From positions 1,078,065 through 1,089,170 of the forward strand of contig CP070800.1 in NCBI GenBank assembly GCA_020343555.1: a DNA stretch of 11,106 nucleotides. The letters are read 5' to 3'. Shown here piece by piece: positions 1 to 6,634 of the stretch. The DNA is from Dehalococcoidales bacterium. Its GTDB lineage: Bacteria > Chloroflexota > Dehalococcoidia > Dehalococcoidales > UBA2162. Numbering within the stretch: the stretch's first letter is position 1; each line of letters begins with the position of its first letter. Made by a program: the position numbers and the translations under genes. The notes beneath the pieces are model-generated. The model saw nothing but the letters and a program-made list of their open reading frames with translations, was not told where the DNA came from and searched no databases.

Positions 1-177
1 GATGAAAGGTTCCTCATCATAATAAATCCTTCTTCTGAATCATTCCGATTGAGACTTTACAATATACAACCTGAGAATATTACGGTTCATATATGCCGCG
101 GTATAAAAGTACATACTGAACAAGATGACCTGGAGGTCCATATGGCAGGAGTATCATACGGAGTTTTTAGACTGTGA
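1..177 (+). CDS. C-terminal end of an unidentified protein (partial, cut by window edge)
   Basis: Frame 1 is open from the first base to a TGA at 175-177, giving 58 residues with no start codon in the window, so this is the 3' end of a gene that begins upstream. The visible part starts DERFLIIINPSSESF and ends MAGVSYGVFRL. It alternates hydrophobic and polar residues in short strands, as in a small C-terminal beta-sandwich. The ending and the FLIIINPS strand recall the all-beta C-terminal domain of alpha-amylase-type (GH13) glycosidases, but 58 residues are too few to assign a family. It lies 54 bases upstream of the Nif3-like gene on the same strand, so co-transcription is possible. The reading frame is well supported; the function is not. 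Confidence 0.6.
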   Translation, partial: DERFLIIINPSSESFRLRLYNIQPENITVHICRGIKVHTEQDDLEVHMAGVSYGVFRL

Positions 178-209
178 TAAGAGTGATTTTCCCGGTAGAG
201 ATTATCACA
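173..209. promoter_or_regulatory. 8-bp inverted repeat at a gene junction
   Basis: TGTGATAA at 173-180 is matched by its exact reverse complement TTATCACA at 202-209, with 21 bases between. The left arm overlaps the stop codon of the upstream partial gene and the right arm ends 9 bases before the ribosome binding site of the Nif3-like gene. It could be a weak hairpin or a widely spaced operator. The half-sites look CRP/FNR-like, but their spacing is too large for such a dimer. It has no T-tract, so it is not an obvious terminator. Confidence 0.2.
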
Positions 210-231
210 AAGTAATTCGGAGGTATCAGAG

Positions 232-1038
232 ATGAAAGTGAAAGATGTAGTCGAGGTAGTATTGTCACTTAATGGAGGGAGAAAATTTGAAGAAACCTGT
301 GACCAGCTTATCGAGGGCGACTGGGAACGAGAGGTAACCGGAGTTGTTACGACGTTCATGGCAACTGTAGATGTAATTCAACGGGCGGTCGAAGAAGGTT
401 ATAATCTTATAATAACTCACGAACCGACTTATTTTACCGGCATAGATCGGTTAGACTGGCTGGAACCCGATCCGGTATATCACAAGAAAAAAGCTTTGAT
501 AAATGATAACCGGATATCCATCTGGCGGTACCATGACCATATGCACAGCGGGATAACCGATTTGATATATGCTGGGCTGCTGAGAACTCTCGGATGGGAA
601 AACTACCTGGAGAATAATATTCCTCAGCCGCACTGCTATTCGATCCATCCGACATCCTTAACGGACCTGGTAGGTTTTTTTAAGGATACCCTCGGAATGG
701 AAGTAGTACGAGTTGTGGGTGATACGGAAATGGAGTGCAGTCGGGTGGGAATTCTGGTCGGCGGAGGCAGTCTCGGTCTCGGCGTGGAAGAAATGCCGGC
801 TAAGTTAATGAATGACGAGGACCTGGACGTAATTATCTGTGGTGAGATCACTGAGTGGACGTTATGCGCTTACGTTCGCGATGCCGCGGCTCTGGGACTC
901 AACAAAGCCATTATCATCGTGGGACATGAGAGGAGTGAGGAACCGGGTATGAAAGACCTGGCTGATCGCCTTCAACCTTTACTACAGGATATCCCGGTGT
1001 GTTTTTCAGACTCCGGAGAGCCTTTTGCTTATCTATAA
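232..1038 (+). CDS. Nif3/YbgI-like dinuclear metal-centre protein
   Basis: A 268-residue protein of the Nif3 (NGG1p-interacting factor 3-like, YbgI) family: toroidal hexamers with a two-metal site and poorly defined, probably hydrolytic, activity. The visible signatures are the first ligand motif LIITHEPTYF (His63), an HDHMH cluster at 101-105 where the family carries its His/Asp ligands, and the C-terminal GHERSEEPG motif (His232 and Glu236, spaced as His215/Glu219 of E. coli YbgI). The usual THHP motif reads THEP here, so one ligand position has changed from His to Glu. The length is near that of the short bacterial members. The ATG at 232 is preceded by CGGAGGT at 218-224 with good spacing. 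No clear promoter lies directly upstream, so it may be read together with the preceding gene. Family assignment is confident; the physiological substrate is unknown. Confidence 0.85.
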   Translation: MKVKDVVEVVLSLNGGRKFEETCDQLIEGDWEREVTGVVTTFMATVDVIQRAVEEGYNLIITHEPTYFTGIDRLDWLEPDPVYHKKKALINDNRISIWRYHDHMHSGITDLIYAGLLRTLGWENYLENNIPQPHCYSIHPTSLTDLVGFFKDTLGMEVVRVVGDTEMECSRVGILVGGGSLGLGVEEMPAKLMNDEDLDVIICGEITEWTLCAYVRDAAALGLNKAIIIVGHERSEEPGMKDLADRLQPLLQDIPVCFSDSGEPFAYL

Positions 1039-1099
1039 TAATAATTCGGAGATCCAGTCCCACTGAAATAACTAAAAAATATCTGGATATGTATTATTC

Positions 1100-1129
1100 T
1101 TGTTTTCCTCTTCTGATAAAACATATAAT
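1100..1129 (+). promoter_or_regulatory. Candidate sigma70-type promoter for the first cupin gene
   Basis: A perfect TATAAT at 1124-1129 lies 18 bases after TTGTTT at 1100-1105 and 37 bases upstream of the cupin ATG. The -10 box is consensus and the -35 box matches only in TTG. The AT-rich gap after the Nif3-like gene (1039-1166) contains no reading frame, so it is the natural place for this promoter. Confidence 0.45.
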
Positions 1130-1166
1130 CTTGGTTACGATTATCAAATAAAATAAGGAGATTCAC

Positions 1167-1700
1167 ATGTCTGAAGGAAAGTATGACAAGTATTTTTTGA
1201 GTGACGACCGCTCGGAACCGAAGGCTAATGATTACACTTCTCTTAATAGCCTGCCACCGTTCCCGGAGATCGCCAGTCCTCAAACCTATTTCCGTGGCGC
1301 TCCTGCTCTGCCGGGAGCATCGGCTAACATCGGCTGGCAGGTGTTTATTGCCCCGGTTTGCTGGGAAACGATTCCTCATGTTCATAAATTCGATGAGTTC
1401 CTCATCTTCCTCGGCGGCGCACTGCCGGACCTTTGCGGCAGCTTCGACGCGGAAATAGACCTCTGGATGGGGAAGGAACTGGAAAAGCATACAATTAGTT
1501 CGACGACTGTCGTATATATCCCGAAAGGAGTATGGCATTGCCCGTTAAATTTCAGAGAGATCAATAAGCCTGTTCTCTTCCATGCGCTGTATCTTGGTCC
1601 GACTCTGGATGCTGTTCGTATGGAGGACTTCGACGAAGCCGGATTCGATTTTGAAGGCCCTGTTAATCTTCGTACCTTCGGCATTCCCAAAAAAGAGTAA
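1167..1700 (+). CDS. Single-domain cupin protein (cupin A)
   Basis: A 177-residue protein with both cupin motifs. Motif 1 is HVHKFDEFLIFLGG (His71, His73, Glu77), matching HxHx3E; motif 2 is PKGVWHCPLN at 119-128 (His124), matching PxGx2Hx3N. The four metal ligands typical of a mononuclear cupin are therefore intact. The first 55 residues form a hydrophilic N-terminal extension and about 35 residues follow the barrel. No signal peptide is seen, so it is probably cytoplasmic. AAGGAG at 1155-1160 supports the ATG. It is a distant paralogue of the cupins at 1829 and 11106, sharing the block between the motifs and the IxKPxxF strand after motif 2. It sits between its own promoter and terminator, yet next to the AOR operon. 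It could be an isomerase, dioxygenase or ligand sensor; the sequence does not decide. Confidence 0.85.
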   Translation: MSEGKYDKYFLSDDRSEPKANDYTSLNSLPPFPEIASPQTYFRGAPALPGASANIGWQVFIAPVCWETIPHVHKFDEFLIFLGGALPDLCGSFDAEIDLWMGKELEKHTISSTTVVYIPKGVWHCPLNFREINKPVLFHALYLGPTLDAVRMEDFDEAGFDFEGPVNLRTFGIPKKE

Positions 1701-1724
1701 CTCGATATTGAGGATAAACTATAG

Positions 1725-1758
1725 AGCTCCGTACATCAGTGTACGGGGCTTTCTGCTT
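1725..1758 (+). terminator. Intrinsic terminator after cupin A
   Basis: AGCTCCGTACA (1725-1735) pairs with TGTACGGGGCT (1740-1750) around a TCAG loop. This gives an 11-bp stem with one G-T wobble, followed by a T-rich tail (TTTCTGCTT). It lies 24 bases after the cupin A stop codon and separates it from the next transcription unit. Confidence 0.65.
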
Positions 1759-1785
1759 GACATTGTGAAGTCGAAAATCCAGAAT
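1757..1785 (+). promoter_or_regulatory. Candidate promoter of the cupin B-AOR operon
   Basis: A consensus TTGACA at 1757-1762 is followed after exactly 17 bases by CAGAAT at 1780-1785 (four of six bases match TATAAT). It begins in the tail of the preceding terminator and ends 43 bases before the TTG start of cupin B. The position makes sense; the -10 box is imperfect. Confidence 0.45.
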
Positions 1786-1828
1786 ATGTGTATTTCATAC
1801 CGGATTGACAGAGAGGAGGATTTTTCAA

Positions 1829-2230
1829 TTGGAAGGAATCAAGAGTCCCAAGGCCATAACACTCCCTATTCATAAGGGAAAGGGCGGTCAGATAATGGCT
1901 GCCGGAGCAGATATCCTGAACGGTTTCCAGTGCCATTTCATTTATGCCTATGCTTACACAGAAGGCATCACGGGGATGTCGACCAAGCCGCACGTTCACG
2001 ATTACGATGAAGCTATCTTTTTTATGGGGTCTGATCCCCAGAACTTCGAGGATTTGGGAGCGACGGTGGAATTTGCGATCGGAGCAAACGAGGAAGAAAA
2101 GTTTACCTTCGACAAAGCTACTGCAGTAGTGGTTCCGAAAGGAGTTCCTCACTGCCCGATGCGTACCCTGAAAATTGAAAAACCCTATCTCTGCATGGCG
2201 GTATCGCTTACCGCCAGGAGAGAAGACTAA
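1829..2230 (+). CDS. Single-domain cupin protein beside the AOR (cupin B)
   Basis: A 133-residue cupin, counted from a TTG start at 1829. The frame is open further upstream to another TTG at 1805, but the strong Shine-Dalgarno GGAGG at 1815-1819 lies inside that longer version and 9 bases before TTG 1829, which settles the start. Motif 1 is HVHDYDEAIFFMG (His55, His57, Glu61) and motif 2 is VPKGVPHCPM (His108), so the four metal ligands are present. There is no signal peptide. The AOR gene starts 40 bases after its stop on the same strand, with no terminator between, so the two are very likely co-transcribed. It resembles the third cupin at the right edge of the window more closely than cupin A, sharing HDYD, the GxxVEF.. 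strand and the IxKP strand. The role is unknown; a small-molecule binding or modifying partner of the oxidoreductase pathway is an inference. Confidence 0.82.
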   Translation: MEGIKSPKAITLPIHKGKGGQIMAAGADILNGFQCHFIYAYAYTEGITGMSTKPHVHDYDEAIFFMGSDPQNFEDLGATVEFAIGANEEEKFTFDKATAVVVPKGVPHCPMRTLKIEKPYLCMAVSLTARRED

Positions 2231-2270
2231 CAGGTAATCCAGATCAGAATTGGTATAGAGGAGGTCACTG

Positions 2271-4199
2271 ATGGCTGAACACGGTTATGCCGGGGAGATT
2301 TTATATATAAATCTGTCCGACGGAGAGATCAGGAAACTCGATACAGCGGACTACGCGCAAAAATACATCGGCGGCAGGGGCTTCGCCACCAGGCTTTACT
2401 GGGAACTTGTCCCACCGGAAGTGAAAGCATATGATCCGGAGAATTGCCTTATCTGTGTTACCGGCCCTGCTGCCGGATTTCCCGGTATTTCGGGTTTCAG
2501 ATGGCAGGTATGTGGACAATCGGCGTTATCCGAGCCCCAGGTATTTTCCTACGGAAATCTTGGAGGTCCCTGGGGAGGTTTTCTCAAGTATGCCGGTTAT
2601 GACACGCTCGTGGTCCAGGGTAAATCTGAGAAGCCGGTCTACCTGTATGTGGATGATGATAAGGTCGAGATTCGGGACGGCTCCCATATATGGGGTAAAT
2701 CTACCTACGAAACAATAGATATTCTGAAATCAGAAGTAGGTGAACAATTCAGCGTAATGACTACCGGCCAGGCTGGAGAAAACATGGTAGCTTACGCAAC
2801 TGTTTTCTCCGATGAAGGAGCGTCGGCATCGGGTGGACTCGGCAGCATTATGGGTTCAAAAAAGCTGAAAGCGGTAGCTGTATACGGTACCAAGAAGCCG
2901 GTAGCGGCTCATCCGGACAGGCTTCAGAAAGTTGTCGAAAAGTTAAAACCGCAGGCTGGCGCCCAGGGAATGCCTTCACCCTGGGCTATACCGGGAGTGA
3001 CCGAACCGCAGATATGCTACGGCTGTGAGATTGGATGCACCAAGACTGTGTACTACGAAGAAGGCAGAATGATGAAGTCGTTCTGCCAGTCCACCGAAGT
3101 ATACCAGCAACCACCGATCGACCTGTACGGGCAGGGTGAACAGGCAATGAAGATGAGGATGCTTGGGACTAAGCTGGCAGATGCTTATGCCCTGGATACG
3201 GTCGCAATGCAGGCTCTTATCGAGTGGCTGATCCTGTGTTATAAAGAAGGCATTATCAACGCTAATGATACCGGGCTACCGCTGGATCAGATAGGTACTC
3301 CCGAGTTTATAGAAACTCTCATGTACAAAATATCCTATCGTGAAGATTTCGGAGACCTGCTGGCTGACGGAGCCCTAAAGGCTGCCGAATCACTGGGGCA
3401 GAAAGCTCTCGACCTGACACCGAAGACGATGGCAACCAGGGCCAGTGAAAAGAAGGATTACGATCCTAGGCTTTTTATCACCACGGCTATCATGTATGCG
3501 ACCGAACCGAGACGGCCAATACACCAACTCCATGAAGTAAGTTTTGGTATGTTCTCATGGCTTGGCAGACGGACAACAGACGGAGCGAACCTCTTTACCT
3601 CTGAGGATTATCGTCGCATGGCGAAAAAGTTCTGGGGAAGTGAGATTGCCGCGGATTTCTCTACCTACGAAGGGAAAGCACTTGCCGCTAAATTGATACA
3701 GGACAGGCAATTCGTTAAAGAGAGTTTGATACTCTGTGATTTCAAGTCACCAAATACCGTGGATTTGAATTCACCCGACCATACCGGTGATCCGACCCTC
3801 GAAAGCCAGGTGTACTCGGCTATTACGGGAGATGAAAAAAGCAGAGAGGAACTGGATAAGATCGGTGAAAGGATAATCAATGTCCAGCGAGCCGGAAGAA
3901 TGCGCCAGGGATGGCGAGGAAGAGAAGGCGATAAACTGATGGAGTATCTTCATACCACTCCCCTGACAAAGGAAGACCTGTTCTTCAATCCGGAATGCAT
4001 GGTGCCCGGCAAGGACGGAGAACCTATGTCCAGGCTCGGGATGGTTGTAGACAGGGATGAATTCGAGAAGATGAAAGACGAATATTACGAGTACCGTGGC
4101 TGGGATGTCCAGACCGGATACCAAACTAAGGAAAAACTCCATGAACTGGAACTCGATGATGTGGCTGCCGACCTGGAGAAGAGAGGACTGGTAAAATAA
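2271..4199 (+). CDS. Aldehyde:ferredoxin oxidoreductase family protein (tungsten/molybdenum bis-pterin enzyme)
   Basis: A 642-residue protein, the normal length for the AOR family, whose members oxidise aldehydes or reduce acids, or (BamB type) act on aromatic CoA esters, using a bis-pterin tungsten cofactor and a [4Fe-4S] cluster. The N-terminal domain has the family opening (GEILYINLS, then GGRGFATRLYW at 34-44) and the pterin-binding stretch SGGLGSIMGSKKLK at 187-200. The cluster ligands are visible as CYGCEIGC (Cys249, Cys252, Cys256) and a distal Cys489 in LILCDF, the spacing of the classic enzyme. The conserved PRG(A/D)H-like stretch of typical AORs reads EPRRPIHQLHE at 412-422, and the DxxGLC motif before the last cysteine reads ESLILC, so this is a divergent subfamily. 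GGAGG at 2260-2264 supports the ATG. It lacks a signal peptide and is probably cytoplasmic. It follows cupin B in an apparent operon. Family is confident; metal and substrate are unknown. Confidence 0.93.
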   Translation: MAEHGYAGEILYINLSDGEIRKLDTADYAQKYIGGRGFATRLYWELVPPEVKAYDPENCLICVTGPAAGFPGISGFRWQVCGQSALSEPQVFSYGNLGGPWGGFLKYAGYDTLVVQGKSEKPVYLYVDDDKVEIRDGSHIWGKSTYETIDILKSEVGEQFSVMTTGQAGENMVAYATVFSDEGASASGGLGSIMGSKKLKAVAVYGTKKPVAAHPDRLQKVVEKLKPQAGAQGMPSPWAIPGVTEPQICYGCEIGCTKTVYYEEGRMMKSFCQSTEVYQQPPIDLYGQGEQAMKMRMLGTKLADAYALDTVAMQALIEWLILCYKEGIINANDTGLPLDQIGTPEFIETLMYKISYREDFGDLLADGALKAAESLGQKALDLTPKTMATRASEKKDYDPRLFITTAIMYATEPRRPIHQLHEVSFGMFSWLGRRTTDGANLFTSEDYRRMAKKFWGSEIAADFSTYEGKALAAKLIQDRQFVKESLILCDFKSPNTVDLNSPDHTGDPTLESQVYSAITGDEKSREELDKIGERIINVQRAGRMRQGWRGREGDKLMEYLHTTPLTKEDLFFNPECMVPGKDGEPMSRLGMVVDRDEFEKMKDEYYEYRGWDVQTGYQTKEKLHELELDDVAADLEKRGLVK

Positions 4200-4221
4200 T
4201 GACCGATGGAGGAACAAAATA

Positions 4222-4278
4222 TTGAATAGTGTGAAGCTGCTACATTATTCATGGTTTGACCCGAGAGAAGTGGGGTAA
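4222..4278 (+). pseudogene. 5' fragment of the small gene after AOR, in a different frame from its continuation
   Basis: A good ribosome binding site (GGAGG at 4208-4212) precedes TTG 4222 and GTG 4231, which open an 18-codon frame reading LNSVKLLHYSWFDPREVG and stopping at TAA 4276. The frame that starts at 4256 has no ribosome binding site but stays open to 4558. The two frames meet at the run GGGG (4272-4275). Removing one G would join them into one protein of roughly 105-110 residues with a proper start. The simplest reading is a one-base insertion, real or an assembly error; a programmed +1 shift at GGG-TAA is less likely. Confidence 0.35.
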
Positions 4279-4558
4279 CGCTTCACCTTCACACCAGGAT
4301 ATCCATCACCTGTTCGACAGCTTTGACAAGACGAAAAGCGGCGCACTCGGACGCTCGATGGGTTTGCCGCTCCATATCGGAAAACTCATCATCTATACTG
4401 AGTTTCCCGAACTCAGAATTCTTGACAGGTATATCGATAAGGATAGAGTTCTGCTGATGAGTGACGGGGAGCAGGTGATCGGTCTGCTGGGGGAAACACA
4501 CGGTTCAGGAACAAAAGTAACGGTTTATCCCAGTGCGGATATCCAGAATTACGGATGA
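4256..4558 (+). CDS. Small protein after AOR, possibly MoaD/ThiS-like and frameshifted
   Basis: This frame encodes up to 100 residues from a TTG at 4256 that has no ribosome binding site; the real start is probably in the preceding frame (see 4222-4278). It begins 56 bases after the AOR stop and continues that operon. The C-terminal part, with FPELRILDRYI, then DRVLLMSDGEQVIG, then GTKVTVYPSADI, has the strand order and the KVTVYP ending seen in MoaD/ThiS beta-grasp proteins. Such sulfur carriers for pterin cofactor synthesis are often encoded beside AOR genes. The diagnostic C-terminal Gly-Gly is absent (the protein ends QNYG), so either it is not a sulfur carrier or it is degraded. The middle section has no recognisable motif. 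The reading frame is moderately supported; the beta-grasp idea is tentative. Confidence 0.4.
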   Translation: MTREKWGNASPSHQDIHHLFDSFDKTKSGALGRSMGLPLHIGKLIIYTEFPELRILDRYIDKDRVLLMSDGEQVIGLLGETHGSGTKVTVYPSADIQNYG

Positions 4559-4661
4559 TTACTGTACAGGCAAGAGGAGATTGATATTGCGGTGAATTAA
4601 CCCGAAGAATATTCCTGGGATGTGATACACCGGACGAGATAGAAATTACTTTCTTCAATCA

Positions 4662-4690
4662 TTGACAAACTTTACCAGCACTCGTAGAAT
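4662..4690 (+). promoter_or_regulatory. Strong sigma70-type promoter for the Ig-repeat lipoprotein
   Basis: A consensus TTGACA (4662-4667), an optimal 17-base spacer and TAGAAT (4685-4690, five of six bases consensus) make this the best promoter in the window. It lies 49 bases upstream of the preferred ATG at 4740. It marks the border between the AOR operon and the lipoprotein block. Confidence 0.7.
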
Positions 4691-4739
4691 TTCAGCACCG
4701 TCCACTCCTAGCTATCACTAAATGAAAAGGAGAAGTCGG

Positions 4740-6491
4740 ATGCGTAAATCAAATTTGTATTGCATAATTGCTATTTTCCTGATATCAACACTTGTCCCTA
4801 TTTCTTTAGCCTGTGATGAAATTCCTTTAGCAGACGATGGTCTACCCGAAATAAATCATTTCTATGCCGACCCACAAGAGGTTTTGCCAGCAGCCTCTGC
4901 CATCTTGCACTGGGATGTTTCAGAGGCATCGACCGTGACAATAGAACCAGATGTAGGTGAAGTTGCACCTTCGGGAGAGCAAGGCGTAGCTCCTTTAGAA
5001 AATACCACCTATATATTGACAGCATCTAACGAGGTTGGTACTGTGACAGCCGCAACTGAAGTTTTCGGCAACGATTTAATAGCTACCGTTGTGGAAGGAT
5101 CGTCGTCCGTAGAATTGCCGGTATTGTCAGAGTCATCAGAACTCCCAGAACCACCAGACCAAACAGCTGTCTTATTAGTCGATCCTGAAAACAGGCCCAT
5201 GTGGCGTGCGGTGGATGATTCAGAGTCAACAGCTCTAATAGAACCACATACTGTTGAACCGATAGATGAACTACCATCAGATGAAACACCTTCCGTACTC
5301 CCGATAATTCGTCGATTCGAGGCGGTTGGACCTTACTATTGGTATTTCGGGTCCTATTACCGTTTATACTTTGAAGTCCTGAACAGTAGTGAAATGGATA
5401 TTTATTGGGCTGTTGATGGTGTTTGGCAAAGCCACTACCTTCATCGACGTTCCAGTGGTTATACCGATTTAGTATATAACGACCCCGATGAGGGATTATT
5501 TTTCTGTGTATACCCTAATCGAACTAGAACGTTTACTTTAGGCGCTCGAGGTGCATATGGAACCTCTCTTAGCCGTCTCACTATATATATTGGTGACGAT
5601 GTGCCAGCTGCCATAACACCCGTTCCTTCACTAGAACCGGTTCCTCCTACCATCAACTACTTCACTGCAAATCCTGAGACCATTACCAAAGGTAGTTATT
5701 CAAAACTAAGTTGGGATGTCTCTAATACCGATACTGTCTCGATAACCGGCTTGTCTTTAAATATCGTAGCATCACCATCTGGTAGTGTGTCTGTGTCACC
5801 ATCTTCCACTACTAAATATAAGTTAACAGCAACCAACAGTGGTGGATCCCGTAGTCAAACCGTAGCTGTTTATGTTGAAGAATCAATACCATCAGATAAA
5901 GTGCTTTTACCAATAATTCATTCATTTACGGCAAATCCTACGAATATACCAGTGGGTGATTCTTCCAAACTAAGCTGGGAAGTATCCAACGCTGATACTA
6001 TTACGATTACCGCAGTTTCTATGAAAGAAACCGTCGCTTCAACTGGTAGCCTGTCTATATCACCATCCAATACAACAACTTATAAGTTAACAGCGATGAA
6101 TAAAACTGGATCACAAAGTCAAAGTATTACCATAACTGTTGAGCAACCAAAGGCACTCCCACCACCTGAAGAAAAAGCCAAACCTGATTTGGTTATTACA
6201 GATATAAGAAAGGTAAGTTCTACAGAGTGGTATTACATGATTAAGAACCAGGGTAAGGTTGAGTGTAAAGCATCAACTTCTGAGCTTATCATCAATGGCA
6301 AAGCCAGGGTTGAACAGAATATTGGATCCTTAGATGCAGGCGAATCAAGAGAATTCTACTTCAGTCATAAATTTACTTGCGAAAGTGGGACGTCTCACAC
6401 CTGGTCTGTTGTTGCGGATTCGGATGACATAATAGCTGAGAGTGATGAAAAGAATAACCTGCGAACAGAGAAATTCATATGCTCAAAATAG
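4740..6491 (+). CDS. Predicted lipoprotein with four Ig-like modules and a CARDB-like C-terminal domain
   Basis: A 583-residue exported protein. An earlier in-frame ATG exists at 4722, but AAGGAGA at 4727-4733 is correctly placed only for ATG 4740. From there the protein opens with a lysine/arginine n-region, a hydrophobic core and PISLAC, an acceptable lipobox with Cys25. Modules at about 35-110, 301-379 and 389-469 share one pattern: I..F.A.P, then S.LSW.VS.A.T.TI, then a TTTYKLTA.N strand. This is the Ig-like fold of many bacterial surface proteins. A fourth, divergent and aromatic-rich module lies at about 187-285 after a proline/glutamate-rich linker. Residues 481-582 match the CARDB pattern (PDLVITDIR, then IKNQGK, then SDEKNN), a cell-adhesion-type beta-sandwich. 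No catalytic domain is visible, so a structural, adhesive or scaffold role outside the membrane is inferred. The next gene follows 143 bases later on the same strand. Confidence 0.85.
   Translation: MRKSNLYCIIAIFLISTLVPISLACDEIPLADDGLPEINHFYADPQEVLPAASAILHWDVSEASTVTIEPDVGEVAPSGEQGVAPLENTTYILTASNEVGTVTAATEVFGNDLIATVVEGSSSVELPVLSESSELPEPPDQTAVLLVDPENRPMWRAVDDSESTALIEPHTVEPIDELPSDETPSVLPIIRRFEAVGPYYWYFGSYYRLYFEVLNSSEMDIYWAVDGVWQSHYLHRRSSGYTDLVYNDPDEGLFFCVYPNRTRTFTLGARGAYGTSLSRLTIYIGDDVPAAITPVPSLEPVPPTINYFTANPETITKGSYSKLSWDVSNTDTVSITGLSLNIVASPSGSVSVSPSSTTKYKLTATNSGGSRSQTVAVYVEESIPSDKVLLPIIHSFTANPTNIPVGDSSKLSWEVSNADTITITAVSMKETVASTGSLSISPSNTTTYKLTAMNKTGSQSQSITITVEQPKALPPPEEKAKPDLVITDIRKVSSTEWYYMIKNQGKVECKASTSELIINGKARVEQNIGSLDAGESREFYFSHKFTCESGTSHTWSVVADSDDIIAESDEKNNLRTEKFICSK
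5640..6146 (+). repeat. Tandem Ig-like coding repeat within the lipoprotein
   Basis: Two adjacent modules (about 5640-5876 and 5904-6146) encode closely similar protein: each has FTANP, SKLSW, VSN.DT and YKLTA.N at matching positions, and stretches of the DNA are also alike. The similarity is higher than to the first module (4842-5069), suggesting a more recent internal duplication of this pair. Confidence 0.7.
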
Positions 6492-6634
6492 TGTTGGTCA
6501 TACGTTGCTGATAATATTACGATGAATCAGTACCTTTTTTATCCATGATGGTTCAAATACCGGCTGTATTCATGATGAGAAGCAAAATAAGTTACGTTTG
6601 ATATTCCGTTTGCTAGACTCAAAGGAGGTAGTAT

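Noticed and set aside
173..209. CRP/FNR-type operator
   Set aside because: The half-sites look right, but 21 bases separate the arms, too far for a standard CRP/FNR dimer; kept only as a weak inverted repeat.
1029..1538. Long - strand frame of 169 codons opposite cupin A
   Set aside because: It overlaps a well-supported cupin gene with conserved motifs and a ribosome binding site, and its translation shows no domain pattern.
1736..2152. - strand frame of 138 codons opposite cupin B
   Set aside because: It is antisense to a gene with intact cupin motifs and has no recognisable protein features.
3771..4217. - strand frame of 148 codons opposite the AOR C-terminus
   Set aside because: It lies opposite the conserved AOR coding sequence and is best explained as a mirror of its codon use.
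4662..4667. TTGACA as part of the coding tail of the TGA-interrupted mini-frame
   Set aside because: The hexamer overlaps the final TGA of that mini-frame, but its exact 17-base spacing to TAGAAT and its place before a real gene make the promoter reading much stronger.
5640..6146. CRISPR array or satellite repeat
   Set aside because: The repetition is at protein-module scale, lies in frame within one gene and has no short identical repeats with unique spacers.
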